64,000 bases of DNA, from contig CAWBCI010000014.1 in the NCBI GenBank assembly GCA_963787195.1, positions 1 to 64,000 on the forward strand. The letters are read 5' to 3'. Every line of letters starts with the position of its first letter. The first letter of the stretch is position 1. The notes beneath the pieces were generated by a model. That model was not told the DNA's origin. It was given only the letters and a program-made list of their open reading frames with translations, and made no database searches. This document shows, one piece after another, positions 1 through 8,106 of the stretch. Source of the DNA: CAWBCI01 sp963787195. GTDB taxonomy: Bacteria; Bacteroidota; Bacteroidia; Bacteroidales; JAGOPY01. The position numbers and the translations under genes were made by a program.

Positions 1-54
1 GTTTATATGGGATTTGAATTATCTTCCCCTGATGAAATCGGTATTTATATCATT

Positions 55-365
55 TTTTCTCTTTGTGAAAACCCTTCGTGTATTCGTGCTTTTGTGGCTA
101 ATCTTTATAAAAGGTCCTTTGCATGATCCCCTTATAGCCACAAAGGCACTAAAGCTCAAAGTTTTCACCAAGATTTGTGCAGGTTTTTAAGTTTATTCGA
201 TGGCCAAAGGGAGATCTTGCATGCCCGGCTTTTTTATTTTTCTCTTTGTGAAAACCCTTAGTGTATTCGTGCTTTTGTGGCTAATCTTCATAAAAAGTCC
301 TTTGTATGATCCCCTTATAGCCACAAAGGCACTAAAGCTCAAAGTTTTCACTAAGATTTGTGCAG
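55..365. repeat. Pair of ~128-bp direct repeats with inverted arms
   Basis: Two nearly identical units lie at about 55-182 and 237-365, separated by about 54 bp. Each unit starts with TTTTTCTCTTTGTGAAAACC and ends with AGTTTTCACYAAGATTTGTG. Inside each, GTGCTTTTGTGGCTA pairs with a downstream TAGCCACAAAGGCAC (one mismatch), and GTGAAAAC pairs with GTTTTCAC further out, so each unit can fold into a long imperfect hairpin. The left arm itself has an 8-nt period (CCTTCGTG, TATTCGTG, CTTTTGTG). No convincing gene lies in 1-593; a 39-codon minus-strand frame at 472-591 begins 2 nt after the stop of the next gene, but its second half is simple repeat. Confidence 0.8.
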
Positions 366-491
366 AAATTTAATTTTAATATAGGGGGAAAGTGAGATAT
401 TGCAGTTTCTTTTTATTAGCAGCTTATATTTATCTCTATATCCTGAAGACTGCGACATGCAGACTATCAATTTATACTAAAAATGAAAAAC

Positions 492-530
492 TTCTGAAAT
501 CGGACATCTGAATTCTGAAATCTGAAATCA
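492..530. repeat. Degenerate 7-nt-period array
   Basis: Consecutive heptamers TTCTGAA, ATCGGAC, ATCTGAA, TTCTGAA, ATCTGAA give a clear 7-nt period downstream of the pentapeptide-repeat gene. It is one of a set of 7- or 8-nt-period arrays in this window. Confidence 0.75.
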
Positions 531-593
531 TTCTGCTTTTTTGGTCACCAATGAGTTTTTTCTCCAATAAAGTCTCAATCCTCTGCTGCATAA

Positions 594-1175
594 TCAGCTT
601 ATCCGGTCGATTTCTATATCGTATTTATCAAGAAGCCCGGCTACTCCGGATAATGAAAATTTTGCCTTCTTTATACGGTTGATTTCCGGGTTGATGGAAT
701 AATTAATGGAAGAGCGGAAATCGGCTTTTTCCAGGATGGTATTTTCGAAATTCGCCCTTGTGAGATCGCAGTTATCAAAAACAGCATTTCTCAGCTCACA
801 TTCCGCAAAGTCGGCTTCCTGCAATTGGGAATTTTTGAATTGGGTCTTATTTATTTTTGTTTGATAGAAGGAAGAATGATTCAGGATGCAATTTTCAAAG
901 CTGAATGAGAGGCCTATCTGGTTACAGTTTTCAAAGCGCAGCCCAAGCATCTTGCAGTCTTTGAATATGACATCCCTGAAGGCAGTTTTGGAAAGTTTGA
1001 CCAGACTCAGGTTACAGGAATTAAACTCACATTCCAGGAATTTAAAATTGGCAAGGTCCGAATCGGAGAAGTCGCAGTTTGAGAAGGTACAATACTCATA
1101 ATCGCCCTTATTCAGCGGATTTACACTGAAATTAATTTTATCAAAAGTCTTCTCTTCTATATATTCATGTTCCAT
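594..1175 (-). CDS. Pentapeptide-repeat protein
   Basis: A 193-residue protein made almost entirely of five-residue repeats of the A(D/N)LXX type, with F or L at the centre of each turn (CTFSNCDFSDSDLANFKF, ADFAECELRNAVFDNCDL). Such proteins fold into a right-handed quadrilateral beta-helix; some members (Qnr, MfpA, McbG) mimic DNA and protect gyrase, but most have no known role. There is no signal peptide or membrane segment, so it should be cytoplasmic. The length is close to that of Qnr-like proteins. The flanks are repeat-rich and give no operon partner. A quinolone-protection role cannot be inferred from the repeats alone. Confidence 0.85.
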   Translation of the reverse strand: MEHEYIEEKTFDKINFSVNPLNKGDYEYCTFSNCDFSDSDLANFKFLECEFNSCNLSLVKLSKTAFRDVIFKDCKMLGLRFENCNQIGLSFSFENCILNHSSFYQTKINKTQFKNSQLQEADFAECELRNAVFDNCDLTRANFENTILEKADFRSSINYSINPEINRIKKAKFSLSGVAGLLDKYDIEIDRIS

Positions 1176-1226
1176 TGTTTTTAGCTAAGATTTTGAATGC
1201 TACCATGGGTTTGTCTCGACAAATAT

Positions 1227-1387
1227 AGATGTCGAAATATCGAAATTTCGAAATATCGATATGAGGAAATAAATGGAACCTGAAACCTCCACCTTCACCT
1301 CGTAACATCGTCATATCGTCATATCGCTACATCCGAGGCTTGATCCGTTCTCTGCAAATCGTTGTCAGATCCCGGCCTGCGCCGGGA
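1227..1387. repeat. Two 8-nt-period arrays and a REP-like palindrome
   Basis: The 388-bp gap 1176-1563 holds no gene. It has an 8-nt-period array at 1227-1264 (TCGAAATA, TCGAAATT, TCGAAATA), another at 1301-1334 (ATCGTCAT, ATCGTCAT, ATCGCTAC) and a palindrome at 1370-1387, TCCCGGC-CTGC-GCCGGGA, with a perfect 7-bp stem. The same palindrome recurs at 11604, 11629 and 39965. Confidence 0.75.
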
Positions 1388-1563
1388 TCTCGTAAGCGGG
1401 ATGCAGAGGAGAAACCCATTAGCCCGAAGTTCTTTTTTCATAAACATAAAAGCACAAATTGAAGCAGTACTTTTAGTCTGGTTTTATAGGGGGCTGGCAC
1501 AGTTTTTAAGTTAAGATTTAAAATTTGACTTTGAATTTATCCGTCCTTTACCCGGTGATAATT

Positions 1564-2088
1564 CTAAACAATTCTGTAATGCAGTTGGATGAGACCTGTA
1601 TCGAATTGTTTGGATTTTATAAGTTCCATTTCCTGTCCCGGCATGCCGCCTTTAAACAACCGGGTCCCTTCCCCGAGGAGAACCGGGATGATGGAGATCA
1701 CCATCTCATCTATCAGTCTGTCCTTCAGGAGTTCATTCACTATTTCAGCTCCCCCGTCACAATAAATATTAAGTCCTTCCCGGGATTTTAATCTCATGAC
1801 CAGATCCTTCAGGTCACCGGTATAAAAAATTGTGTTTGATTCTGCCGCCCTGGCTGTTTTGGTAATTACAAAAGTCTGCTTATTGGGATGAGGGGGTGAC
1901 CCTACTTCCTTCAGCACCCAGTCGTAAGTTTTCCTTCCGATAATTACGGTGTCGACCGTTTTGTAAAAACCGTTGTAGCCATAGTCCTCCCCTTCTTTTT
2001 GCACCAGGTGCAGGAATTTAAGGTCATCGCCCGGGGCAGCAATATAGCCGTCGAGACTGGAGGCGATATACAGGATGAGTTTTCTCAT
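1564..2088 (-). CDS. Dihydrofolate reductase family protein (RibD C-terminal-like)
   Basis: A 174-residue soluble protein of the RibD_C/YyaP-type dihydrofolate-reductase-like family. It opens with the typical KLILYIASSLDGYIA strand and contains DTVIIGRKTYDW, an ITKTAR segment and the glycine-rich NIYCDGGAEIVNELL nucleotide-binding turn, then LIDEMVISIIPVLLGEGTRLF. These are the NADPH-binding landmarks of the family. Single-domain members are common in Bacteroidota and generally have no proven substrate; they are not the housekeeping FolA. The gene stands alone on the minus strand between two non-coding stretches. Confidence 0.88.
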   Translation of the reverse strand: MRKLILYIASSLDGYIAAPGDDLKFLHLVQKEGEDYGYNGFYKTVDTVIIGRKTYDWVLKEVGSPPHPNKQTFVITKTARAAESNTIFYTGDLKDLVMRLKSREGLNIYCDGGAEIVNELLKDRLIDEMVISIIPVLLGEGTRLFKGGMPGQEMELIKSKQFDTGLIQLHYRIV

Positions 2089-2212
2089 GCCTTTTTCCTT
2101 AAGGGGATTATAATATTTTTGATTGGTAGAACACTGAAAAATGATAAAGTATCTGTAGACTAACGGATGAAATGAGTCTTTGTTCTAATGAATGCAAAAA
2201 AAGGATATTAAC

Positions 2213-2935
2213 TTAGTCAGCTCCTAATGATTTATTTAGCTCATTATAAATTTCCTGGTTAGCTTTGTTTTTCGATGAATAATATATTTTCTGAGCATTC
2301 TTTTTAATTAAGAGAAGATAAGGCTTTTGGGTTGAATTGAGTATCAATTTTACCTTCTCCCCCTGGCTGGTTTTAAAATATCCCTTGCGGACAGCTCCGA
2401 GCGCAAATCCATTGGTCCTTGATTTAATCACAGGAAGCTGCTCAATCAGTCTGATGCTTTGGATTTCAGCGAAGGGGATTTTTTCTCCATAAATGCCCGT
2501 AATTTTAATTTCATCCTGCCTAAAGACCAATTTATCTTCCTTAAAACCAATAATAAATAAAAGGATCATAAGGAGCAATATCGAACTTAAAATAATACCT
2601 GCTGCAAAATATGATTTAGGACTGCTCCCTTTGGAAAAACCAGAACTGCTCAGGGCAAAATATATATAAGCCAATATGGGATAGGCTACTAAAAAAATTC
2701 CTGCGGCTATATTCCCGAGCAGGAATTGTAATAAAAGGCCAATTACCAGAAATGAAATTCCAAGAAAAATATGGAAGTTCCTGAAATAGCGGATATAAGA
2801 CTTAATATCCACTTTTTTCCTATCCTCCTCAGACATGGTATTATAGCCTGAAAGAAGATTACTGGCATTGATTTCTGTAAGGATAAATCCTAAGGAAAAA
2901 AACAAGAGACTCATTCCGATCAGCAGGTAGATCAT
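2213..2935 (-). CDS. Membrane protein with cytoplasmic PH-like tail
   Basis: A 240-residue protein with four apparent membrane segments in the N-terminal 130 residues: around 1-20, 54-75, 78-95 and 108-128. It ends in a soluble tail with EIKITGIYGEKIPFAEIQSIRLIEQLPVI, the look of a bacterial PH-like (EbsA/bPH) domain. A charged loop (SEEDRKKVDIKSYIRYFRNFH) connects helices 1 and 2. No enzyme motif is visible. I do not recognise the family; similar membrane-anchored PH-like proteins are common orphans in Bacteroidota. The gene stands alone on the minus strand. Confidence 0.65.
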   Translation of the reverse strand: MIYLLIGMSLLFFSLGFILTEINASNLLSGYNTMSEEDRKKVDIKSYIRYFRNFHIFLGISFLVIGLLLQFLLGNIAAGIFLVAYPILAYIYFALSSSGFSKGSSPKSYFAAGIILSSILLLMILLFIIGFKEDKLVFRQDEIKITGIYGEKIPFAEIQSIRLIEQLPVIKSRTNGFALGAVRKGYFKTSQGEKVKLILNSTQKPYLLLIKKNAQKIYYSSKNKANQEIYNELNKSLGAD

Positions 2936-3124
2936 GGCCTTATAATTTTACAGTACAATACTTTACAATAAGAAGTGAGTAAGATACAATTCAAGACTTA
3001 CACGAATCTCTTGCCATTACAATCAGGCAGGCTTGTATAAGTACGCGGCTAATTTCCGAATAATTTGTATTCCTGGCAAGAGCGGGATGGACCGGTTCGG
3101 TTAAAACGGAATTCAGACTTTGTA

Positions 3125-3820
3125 TTACTTGCGGACGAAGTACTTTGTTATTATATTGCGTTTTCTATTTTTTTTAATATTGTTATTTTTCCAAATAAAA
3201 TGGACAAGTTTTTTTACATTTTTGTCATTATCCTTGATATTGTTTTTATTATCAAGTTCTAATTTGCTAATTTGGGTCATTGATAATTCAAAAATGTCGT
3301 TTATTTGAGAAAAAGATTTTTTGTCCGATGCCAACTCAATATATTTTTGGTAGTTTTCTTCTCTTAAAAGAAATTTATCTATATCGATATTTGCTTGATT
3401 ATCTGTACATTTTAAAAAATACGAGATTTCTTTACTCTCCTCAATTTGGAATTTATTTAAAACTCTTTTTCCTTGCTTAATTGGGACAAACTCAATCATG
3501 TGTCTTAACCAGTTTAATGATAAATTTTTGGGCAGATATCCTTCTCTCATGTAAAATAATTCTTCTGTAATAAGTCCCAAGTGATCTCGTAATAATATAA
3601 GATGTTCATTTTTTCCTTTGTTTTTAATACTATATTTCTGTTGATTTCTTAATATATTCCTATGATCATTAACACATTTTTGGATCGTAGAAAAACGTAT
3701 TTCTTTTTTTTGAAATCTAATACTCAACAAACCAATAGTAACTGCAAGAAAGGTTAGCATGCTCACTATTAAATCATAAAAGCCTGCTTGGTCAGAGTTG
3801 ATAATGTAATTTAATGTCAT
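3125..3820 (-). CDS. Hypothetical protein with one N-terminal membrane helix
   Basis: A 231-residue protein with a single hydrophobic helix near residues 17-37 (IVSMLTFLAVTIGLLSIRF), followed by a Lys/Asn-rich cytoplasmic region predicted to be mostly helical and a very basic C-terminus (KKNRKRNIITKYFVRK). The base composition is unusually AT-rich compared with the housekeeping genes further right, consistent with an accessory or transferred gene. No catalytic motif is seen and I do not recognise a family. Start ATG at 3820 is the first in frame. Neighbours give no functional hint apart from the accessory character of the region. Confidence 0.6.
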   Translation of the reverse strand: MTLNYIINSDQAGFYDLIVSMLTFLAVTIGLLSIRFQKKEIRFSTIQKCVNDHRNILRNQQKYSIKNKGKNEHLILLRDHLGLITEELFYMREGYLPKNLSLNWLRHMIEFVPIKQGKRVLNKFQIEESKEISYFLKCTDNQANIDIDKFLLREENYQKYIELASDKKSFSQINDIFELSMTQISKLELDNKNNIKDNDKNVKKLVHFIWKNNNIKKNRKRNIITKYFVRK

Positions 3821-3963
3821 GATTTTAGATTTTAGGTGGAATAATTAAATCGAGAGATAAGCATCATATCATTATTTTATTTTAACAGTTGTCTGATTTA
3901 TAAAGGATGAAATTCATAATATCATTTTTTTAATGTTTATGTCTAATTCTTTCAAATGGCACA

Positions 3964-4241
3964 CAAGGTTTCTATACATCCACCAGGTATCCATAAATCT
4001 TCCTTGAGCGTCTAAAAACTAGTCATAACACTTCGTTCTTTTAGGCTAAAGTGATCTTTAAAATTTGAAATGATAGACTTATCCAAACCTGGCTTTTTAA
4101 CTGGCATTAAATTTAGAAGGCCTTTTTTCATATATCCTAATTTTCCATAAGACTTTTTATATTCTCTATCTTTTTTATAAGCGTGTAAACTTACTTGTTT
4201 TTGAACTCTGAATTTATAAATCACAGTTATGAAGCCAAGGG
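3964..4241. repeat. ~278-bp dispersed repeat, copy 1
   Basis: This segment aligns over its whole length with 7643-7920 and 11267-11522. Shared blocks include ATAGACTTATCCAAACC, TTTTTTCATATATCCTAA and TTTTGAACTCTGAATTTAT. An 81-codon minus-strand frame (4012-4257) falls inside it, but the other copies carry stops or frameshifts at different places, so it is not treated as a gene. The whole 3821-4314 gap contains nothing else that I can identify. Confidence 0.8.
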
Positions 4242-4314
4242 CAGGCATTGATATCACCTAGTTTAAGTTCAATTCAACCAACAAAAAATCTAAAAATCAA
4301 TTTACCTTATCCCA

Positions 4315-5007
4315 TTATTCAATCTCCGTAATACTCTGAATTAATTCTAAAATAATTTCTGTTCCTTCTTCACCCGAGCCATAAGGTAAAGCTGCTTCAA
4401 TCCCCTCTGTAATATTTGGATTTTCTAAAAGATTCAGACATTCTTTCTTTAGATACATATTGACACCTGGATTTGAAGTACTTATATTTTCTAAAATGCC
4501 AGGACAATTATCCAGGATGTAAATGATATCCTCAAAATCGTGGCTTTGGCGTAAATCTTTCCCTCCTCGTCCTTTGTGCGCTTCAAATTTTGCAGCCAAA
4601 TAATATTCCGGAGGAAATACAAATACCACTGTTCCATCGGGGAGTGTTTTTGGTATTTTCATTTCAATTCCTTCTTCGTACCAAATATTGCTGAATCCAA
4701 GAATATTTTCATTAGTTGGCATCACATCTACTTTAATATCCTTATAAATCATTCTGCAAATAGGGGCATCTTTTGAAGTATCATGAGCAAAACCTTTGGC
4801 TCTGAGATTTTCTTCCAAAGTTTCATGTTCAATCCGGGATTTCAGTTCTATTACACAATCAATATCCTTAGTTGGTCTGATCTCTGATGCTGCAGGATTA
4901 TCAGCATATAATTCAGCCACAGCTCCACCTACAAATACTACTTCATCTTTCAATTCTCCTAATCCTTTGGCCACTGTCTGTAGCATTTCAATATTTGTAC
5001 TAAGCAT
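4315..5007 (-). CDS. AbiEii-like nucleotidyltransferase, possible toxin
   Basis: A 230-residue protein with a nucleotidyltransferase-fold signature: VVFVGGAVAELY (residues 23-34), the metal-binding pair in TKDIDCVIE (Asp48, Asp50) and a third acidic position in IKVDVMP (Asp94). The mid-region PPEYYLAAKFEAHKGRGGKDLRQSHDFEDIIYIL is typical of the MNT/AbiEii-like set used in abortive-infection and toxin-antitoxin pairs. Its start overlaps the last 8 bp of the upstream winged-helix gene, so the two are translationally coupled. By analogy with AbiE, this would be the NTP-transferring toxin and its partner the regulator. The function is inferred from fold and pairing only. Confidence 0.72.
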   Translation of the reverse strand: MLSTNIEMLQTVAKGLGELKDEVVFVGGAVAELYADNPAASEIRPTKDIDCVIELKSRIEHETLEENLRAKGFAHDTSKDAPICRMIYKDIKVDVMPTNENILGFSNIWYEEGIEMKIPKTLPDGTVVFVFPPEYYLAAKFEAHKGRGGKDLRQSHDFEDIIYILDNCPGILENISTSNPGVNMYLKKECLNLLENPNITEGIEAALPYGSGEEGTEIILELIQSITEIE

Positions 5008-5521
5008 TCAGCAAGCGTTTTTTAAGTTCTTCAACTGCAAAGTTTGTTTCTCTTGCTCTGCCAACTCGAATTGTATCTACAATTACTAACAATTCATAAA
5101 ATAATTTATCATCCTGAACGGAAGCTACGATTGTTTTATAAAGTGGTTCTATTGCCTGTCCTCTTTCAATTCCTTTAGCATTCGGCCATACATAAACATC
5201 TGCACCAGAAGAAATATGTTCTTTTATAGGAGATGCAGAATGAGCAGTCGGAGTTCCTTTTACAATTGCTCCCGGCTCAGTAGGGAAAACATATTTTAAT
5301 CCATAAACCAAAAACTCAGTGAAAGAATTGATATTTACTTTTCTTTTTTTACTGTCAATTAATTTTGCAATCTTACATCTGTTTAACGCTTCAGAAACTT
5401 CAGAAGGACTTATTCCGATAGCATTTGCAATATCAATATTCCGCCACTTATCATCTCTTATTGAAATAATCTTTAATAGAACTACAATATCCTGTGGGCG
5501 CATTCCATTATGCTTCTTCAT
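5000..5521 (-). CDS. Winged-helix regulator / candidate antitoxin
   Basis: A 173-residue protein with an N-terminal helix-turn-helix (WRNIDIANAIGISPSEVSEA) and winged-helix character, followed by a C-terminal region with FPTEPGAIVKGTPTAHSA. It overlaps the nucleotidyltransferase gene by 8 bp. The first in-frame ATG is at 5557, but I chose the ATG at 5521 (MKKHNGMRPQ): the promoter -7 element is at 5555-5562, which puts the transcription start downstream of 5557, and a perfect palindrome at 5535-5553 then sits in the leader. The arrangement resembles AbiEi/AbiEii type IV systems, in which the HTH partner represses its own operon. Confidence 0.7.
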   Translation of the reverse strand: MKKHNGMRPQDIVVLLKIISIRDDKWRNIDIANAIGISPSEVSEALNRCKIAKLIDSKKRKVNINSFTEFLVYGLKYVFPTEPGAIVKGTPTAHSASPIKEHISSGADVYVWPNAKGIERGQAIEPLYKTIVASVQDDKLFYELLVIVDTIRVGRARETNFAVEELKKRLLNA

Positions 5522-5534
5522 AATCACTTTTATT

Positions 5535-5553
5535 AATTCGCGATTCGCGAATT
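5535..5553. promoter_or_regulatory. Palindromic operator candidate
   Basis: AATTCGCGA-T-TCGCGAATT is a perfect 9-bp inverted repeat around one base. It lies 14 bp upstream of the chosen ATG of the winged-helix gene and at the predicted transcription start, where a bound repressor would block the operon. Confidence 0.65.
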
Positions 5554-5554
5554 G

Positions 5555-5586
5555 CAAATATATTTATAAAATCAATTCAAACAAAA
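5555..5586 (-). promoter_or_regulatory. Bacteroidota-type promoter of the winged-helix/NTase operon
   Basis: On the minus strand the sequence reads TTTTG (5586-5582), 19 nt, then TATATTTG (5562-5555). This matches the TTG-N19/21-TAnnTTTG primary-sigma consensus known in this phylum. Confidence 0.65.
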
Positions 5587-5631
5587 TGTATTCTTTGAGA
5601 ATTACATTCATAGCTCAAATGTTTGTATGAA

Positions 5632-6150
5632 TCATGAAAGCAGGGAAATTTTACCAAGTACCTGATCCCGCCGGTTCAGCAAGGTTCCCTTAACTTCAAT
5701 TGCCTCAATGCCAAAATCCCAGATCCAATCATTCAGGATCTCATTTACTTTGATTCTAAGTTCTGGCAAATCAGAGTCCTGACATAATATCAAATCCGGC
5801 TCCTCTACAGGGACAAAAACAAGAAGGTCAATTCCCTTCATAATACTTTCAACTTTCTTAAAAATTGATTGAATATTTCTTGTTTCATCAATGGCTTGAA
5901 TGTAGGCCAAAAAATCAATCGGACATCTGTCAAAAATCACATTATCAGCACTTGTAGAGATTTGTTTTATGGAATATTCAAGTTGTTTTAAAAAATCATC
6001 TGCACTGGGAATTTCAGAAAATTCATAGCCTGATTCTTCCAACTCATAATAAGGCTCCTTTCTGAGATCATAATCAGGGAGATATTCCTGAAGTTTTTCA
6101 GCCAAGCTGGTTTTCCCAACCCGATGTGCTCCTGTCAGGGCGATTTTCAT
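5632..6150 (-). CDS. P-loop ATPase/kinase-like protein (AAA_28 type)
   Basis: A 172-residue single-domain P-loop protein. The Walker A motif GAHRVGKTS is at residues 7-15 and VIFDRCPIDFLAYI (about 90-103) supplies a DRxxxD lid-type motif as in nucleoside-kinase-like ATPases; LLVFVPVEEPDL follows. Close relatives are annotated as AAA family ATPases or NadR-like kinases in Bacteroidota. It is cytoplasmic and substrate unknown. The gene lies 74 bp upstream of the promoter region of the winged-helix operon on the same strand but appears separately expressed. Confidence 0.78.
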   Translation of the reverse strand: MKIALTGAHRVGKTSLAEKLQEYLPDYDLRKEPYYELEESGYEFSEIPSADDFLKQLEYSIKQISTSADNVIFDRCPIDFLAYIQAIDETRNIQSIFKKVESIMKGIDLLVFVPVEEPDLILCQDSDLPELRIKVNEILNDWIWDFGIEAIEVKGTLLNRRDQVLGKISLLS

Positions 6151-6224
6151 TTGGATTGTTCTATCTGCCCGGGATGCAATTTTTTGTTTGGCCGGGCTGG
6201 CATTTACGCATTCGATAGTGCTTA

Positions 6225-7005
6225 TTATTTATACTTCAAATTACGAATTTCAAAACTGAATGGTTCATCATTAAAGTAAGTTACTCTACTAATCCAATTC
6301 CCGTATTTGTCATATGAATATTGATAAGCGCTTATGGATTTTCCTTCCTTATCAATCGAAACTTCCTCTTTTACTTGTCCTTGACTATTATATACATACG
6401 AGCATTCCCACTTTTCAGGAGGGTATTCGCTTTGATATAATTCCTTATGAATAAATCCATTTCTATAATATTCAAAATGGGAAGATGCCTGACGCGAATT
6501 TATACCATCCTCGGAATAAATTTCTCTTCCGAATTTATCATAGACACTTTTATTATACAATCTGAGCTTATCGGCTTAAGAAATAAGTTTTTTGGAAAAG
6601 AGTATCTTTTTTATTTTCCCGGATAACAGTGTAATTAACAGTATCATTTCCCATCTTAGCCTTTTCTTTCTGCATTTCATTGATTGTATATTCAAGTAAA
6701 TAAGGCCAATTTTGAGAATAATGAAAAATGCGAAAAAGTGAGTCTTCATCAGGGAGCATATATCCCGTTTCCATTATATAACCTGAATCATTAAAAACCC
6801 AATAAGCTACTTTTTGTAAATCCGGGAAATCTTGTTTCCCTGCCACTAAAGTATCGTCTGTCATGTAAGGTAAATAAGACCACTCGATAATTTTACTGAC
6901 ATTTCCCTGAAGATGCATTTTTTGTCTATCCGTTAATAAAACTGTTGGATGACAAGCCTGAAGAGCAATTATTATTGATAAATATTTTAATAGCTTTTTA
7001 ATCAT
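6225..7005 (-). pseudogene. Frameshifted lipoprotein with YD-like repeats
   Basis: Two frames appear to be halves of one gene. The 5' part (7005-6568, 145 codons) starts with a lipoprotein signal ending LQAC (Cys18) and stops at 6568-6570 after KTYFLSR. The 3' part (from about 6581 to 6225) has no good ATG (it would use TTG at 6560) and continues with YNKSVYDKFGREI, YEYNGNW-type YD repeats typical of Bacteroidota surface lipoproteins. Removing one A from the CTTAAG at about 6574-6579 fuses the frames to give LFQKTYFLADKLRLYNKSVY, about 256 residues. Either the gene is decayed or this is a sequencing indel. It would be an outer-surface lipoprotein of unknown role. Confidence 0.65.
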
Positions 7006-7157
7006 AATAATAAGCGCTAAGGGCTCGTATATGAGCGTGTTCCTGGCTGTTTTGCTTTATTTCAACTCTGTATTTATTATTCCCTTCCCGATGTAAAATC
7101 AAATCTATATAGAATTAGGGCATAACATATATAGCATCTGTTTCAATTTCTTTGCCC

Positions 7158-7577
7158 TTATATAAGTTTAAATCTTAATAGATTTTGTTTACCATTTTTG
7201 TCCATTACTATAATCGAGTAAACATTATTTTCGACGGATTTATTAAGCTTATCCAGCAATTTTTCAAATGAAATTTTTAAGGAATAACTGTTATTGGCTT
7301 TAACATCATCTTTACCAAATGTTCCAATCAAAATATCTTCATTATTCGATTCTGATATAATTTTTACTGATTTTTTAGAAATATCAGTTTTAAGATCATC
7401 AAAAGTTATTGTAAGAATATCTGTTTTTTGAAAATTAAAAATAGCTTTTCTATTTTCAACTGTGGCATTTAGTGCAGAAGTATCATTATTGAGAATGATT
7501 TTGTAATTATCTACTAACTGGCTAAATGAAAAAATATTCATGCCACAAAATAAAAGTACAATCCAAATCTTTTTCAT
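7158..7577 (-). CDS. Small secreted protein of unknown function
   Basis: A 139-residue protein with a signal peptide (MKKIWIVLLFCGMNIFSFSQ, residues 1-20) and a soluble, beta-rich remainder containing regularly spaced hydrophobic residues (KAIFNFQKTDILTITFDDL). The same frame is open upstream to an ATG at 7706, but that 43-codon extension is encoded by repeat copy 2 and precedes the signal peptide, so ATG 7577 is the start. No cysteine or catalytic motif is seen. I do not recognise a family. It is AT-rich like the rest of this accessory run. Confidence 0.65.
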   Translation of the reverse strand: MKKIWIVLLFCGMNIFSFSQLVDNYKIILNNDTSALNATVENRKAIFNFQKTDILTITFDDLKTDISKKSVKIISESNNEDILIGTFGKDDVKANNSYSLKISFEKLLDKLNKSVENNVYSIIVMDKNGKQNLLRFKLI

Positions 7578-7642
7578 TTTATATGATTTAAGGTTAATAA
7601 AATAGTTTAACAGCTTGAAACATAAGTCTTTTATAATAACTA

Positions 7643-7920
7643 CAAGGTTTGCATACATCTCCCCGCTATCCAAATATTTTCCTTGTCTGTCTAAAAAGCC
7701 AGTCAAAACCCTTTATTTTTCTGGGCTTAAGGAATCTTTAAATTTTGAAATGATAGACTTATCCAAACCCGGCATTTTTGACTGGCATTAAATTTAGAAG
7801 GCTTTTTTCATATATCCTAATTTTTCATAAGACTTTTAATATTCTCCAGCTTTATTTACAGATATAAATCTCCCTTGCTTTTGAACTCTGAATTTATGAA
7901 TCAGGGCTACGAAGCCCGGG
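7643..7920. repeat. ~278-bp dispersed repeat, copy 2
   Basis: Second copy of the element also at 3964-4241 (same length) and 11267-11522. It directly precedes a heptamer array. On the minus strand its end encodes MTGFLDRQGKYLDSGEMYAN-like sequence that is open here but stopped or shifted in the other copies, so the element may descend from a coding sequence or may simply be structured non-coding DNA. Confidence 0.8.
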
Positions 7921-7928
7921 TTAATCCC

Positions 7929-8005
7929 AAACGACCAACGACCAACGACCAACGACTAACGACCAACGACTAACGACTAACGACCAACGACCAACGACCA
8001 AGGAC
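7929..8005. repeat. Heptamer array AACGACC/AACGACT, 11 units
   Basis: Eleven consecutive 7-nt units, all AACGACC or AACGACT except the last (AAGGACT). There are no spacers, so this is not a CRISPR array. It fills the gap 7707-8106 together with repeat copy 2. Confidence 0.9.
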
Positions 8006-8106
8006 TTCCCCCACCCCCGGTTCCGTCAATACAGCATTCAGACTTTATGTTGCCCTGGGAGGGTATGCATAGTTATCATCGCCTGGTACATTTTATTTAT
8101 TCAACC

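Noticed and set aside
4012..4257. 81-codon minus-strand frame in repeat copy 1
   Set aside because: The other two copies have stops and a one-base shift in the same frame, so it is treated as repeat DNA.
7929..8005. Regular heptamers could be taken for a CRISPR array
   Set aside because: Units are 7 nt with no unique spacers and no cas genes in view.
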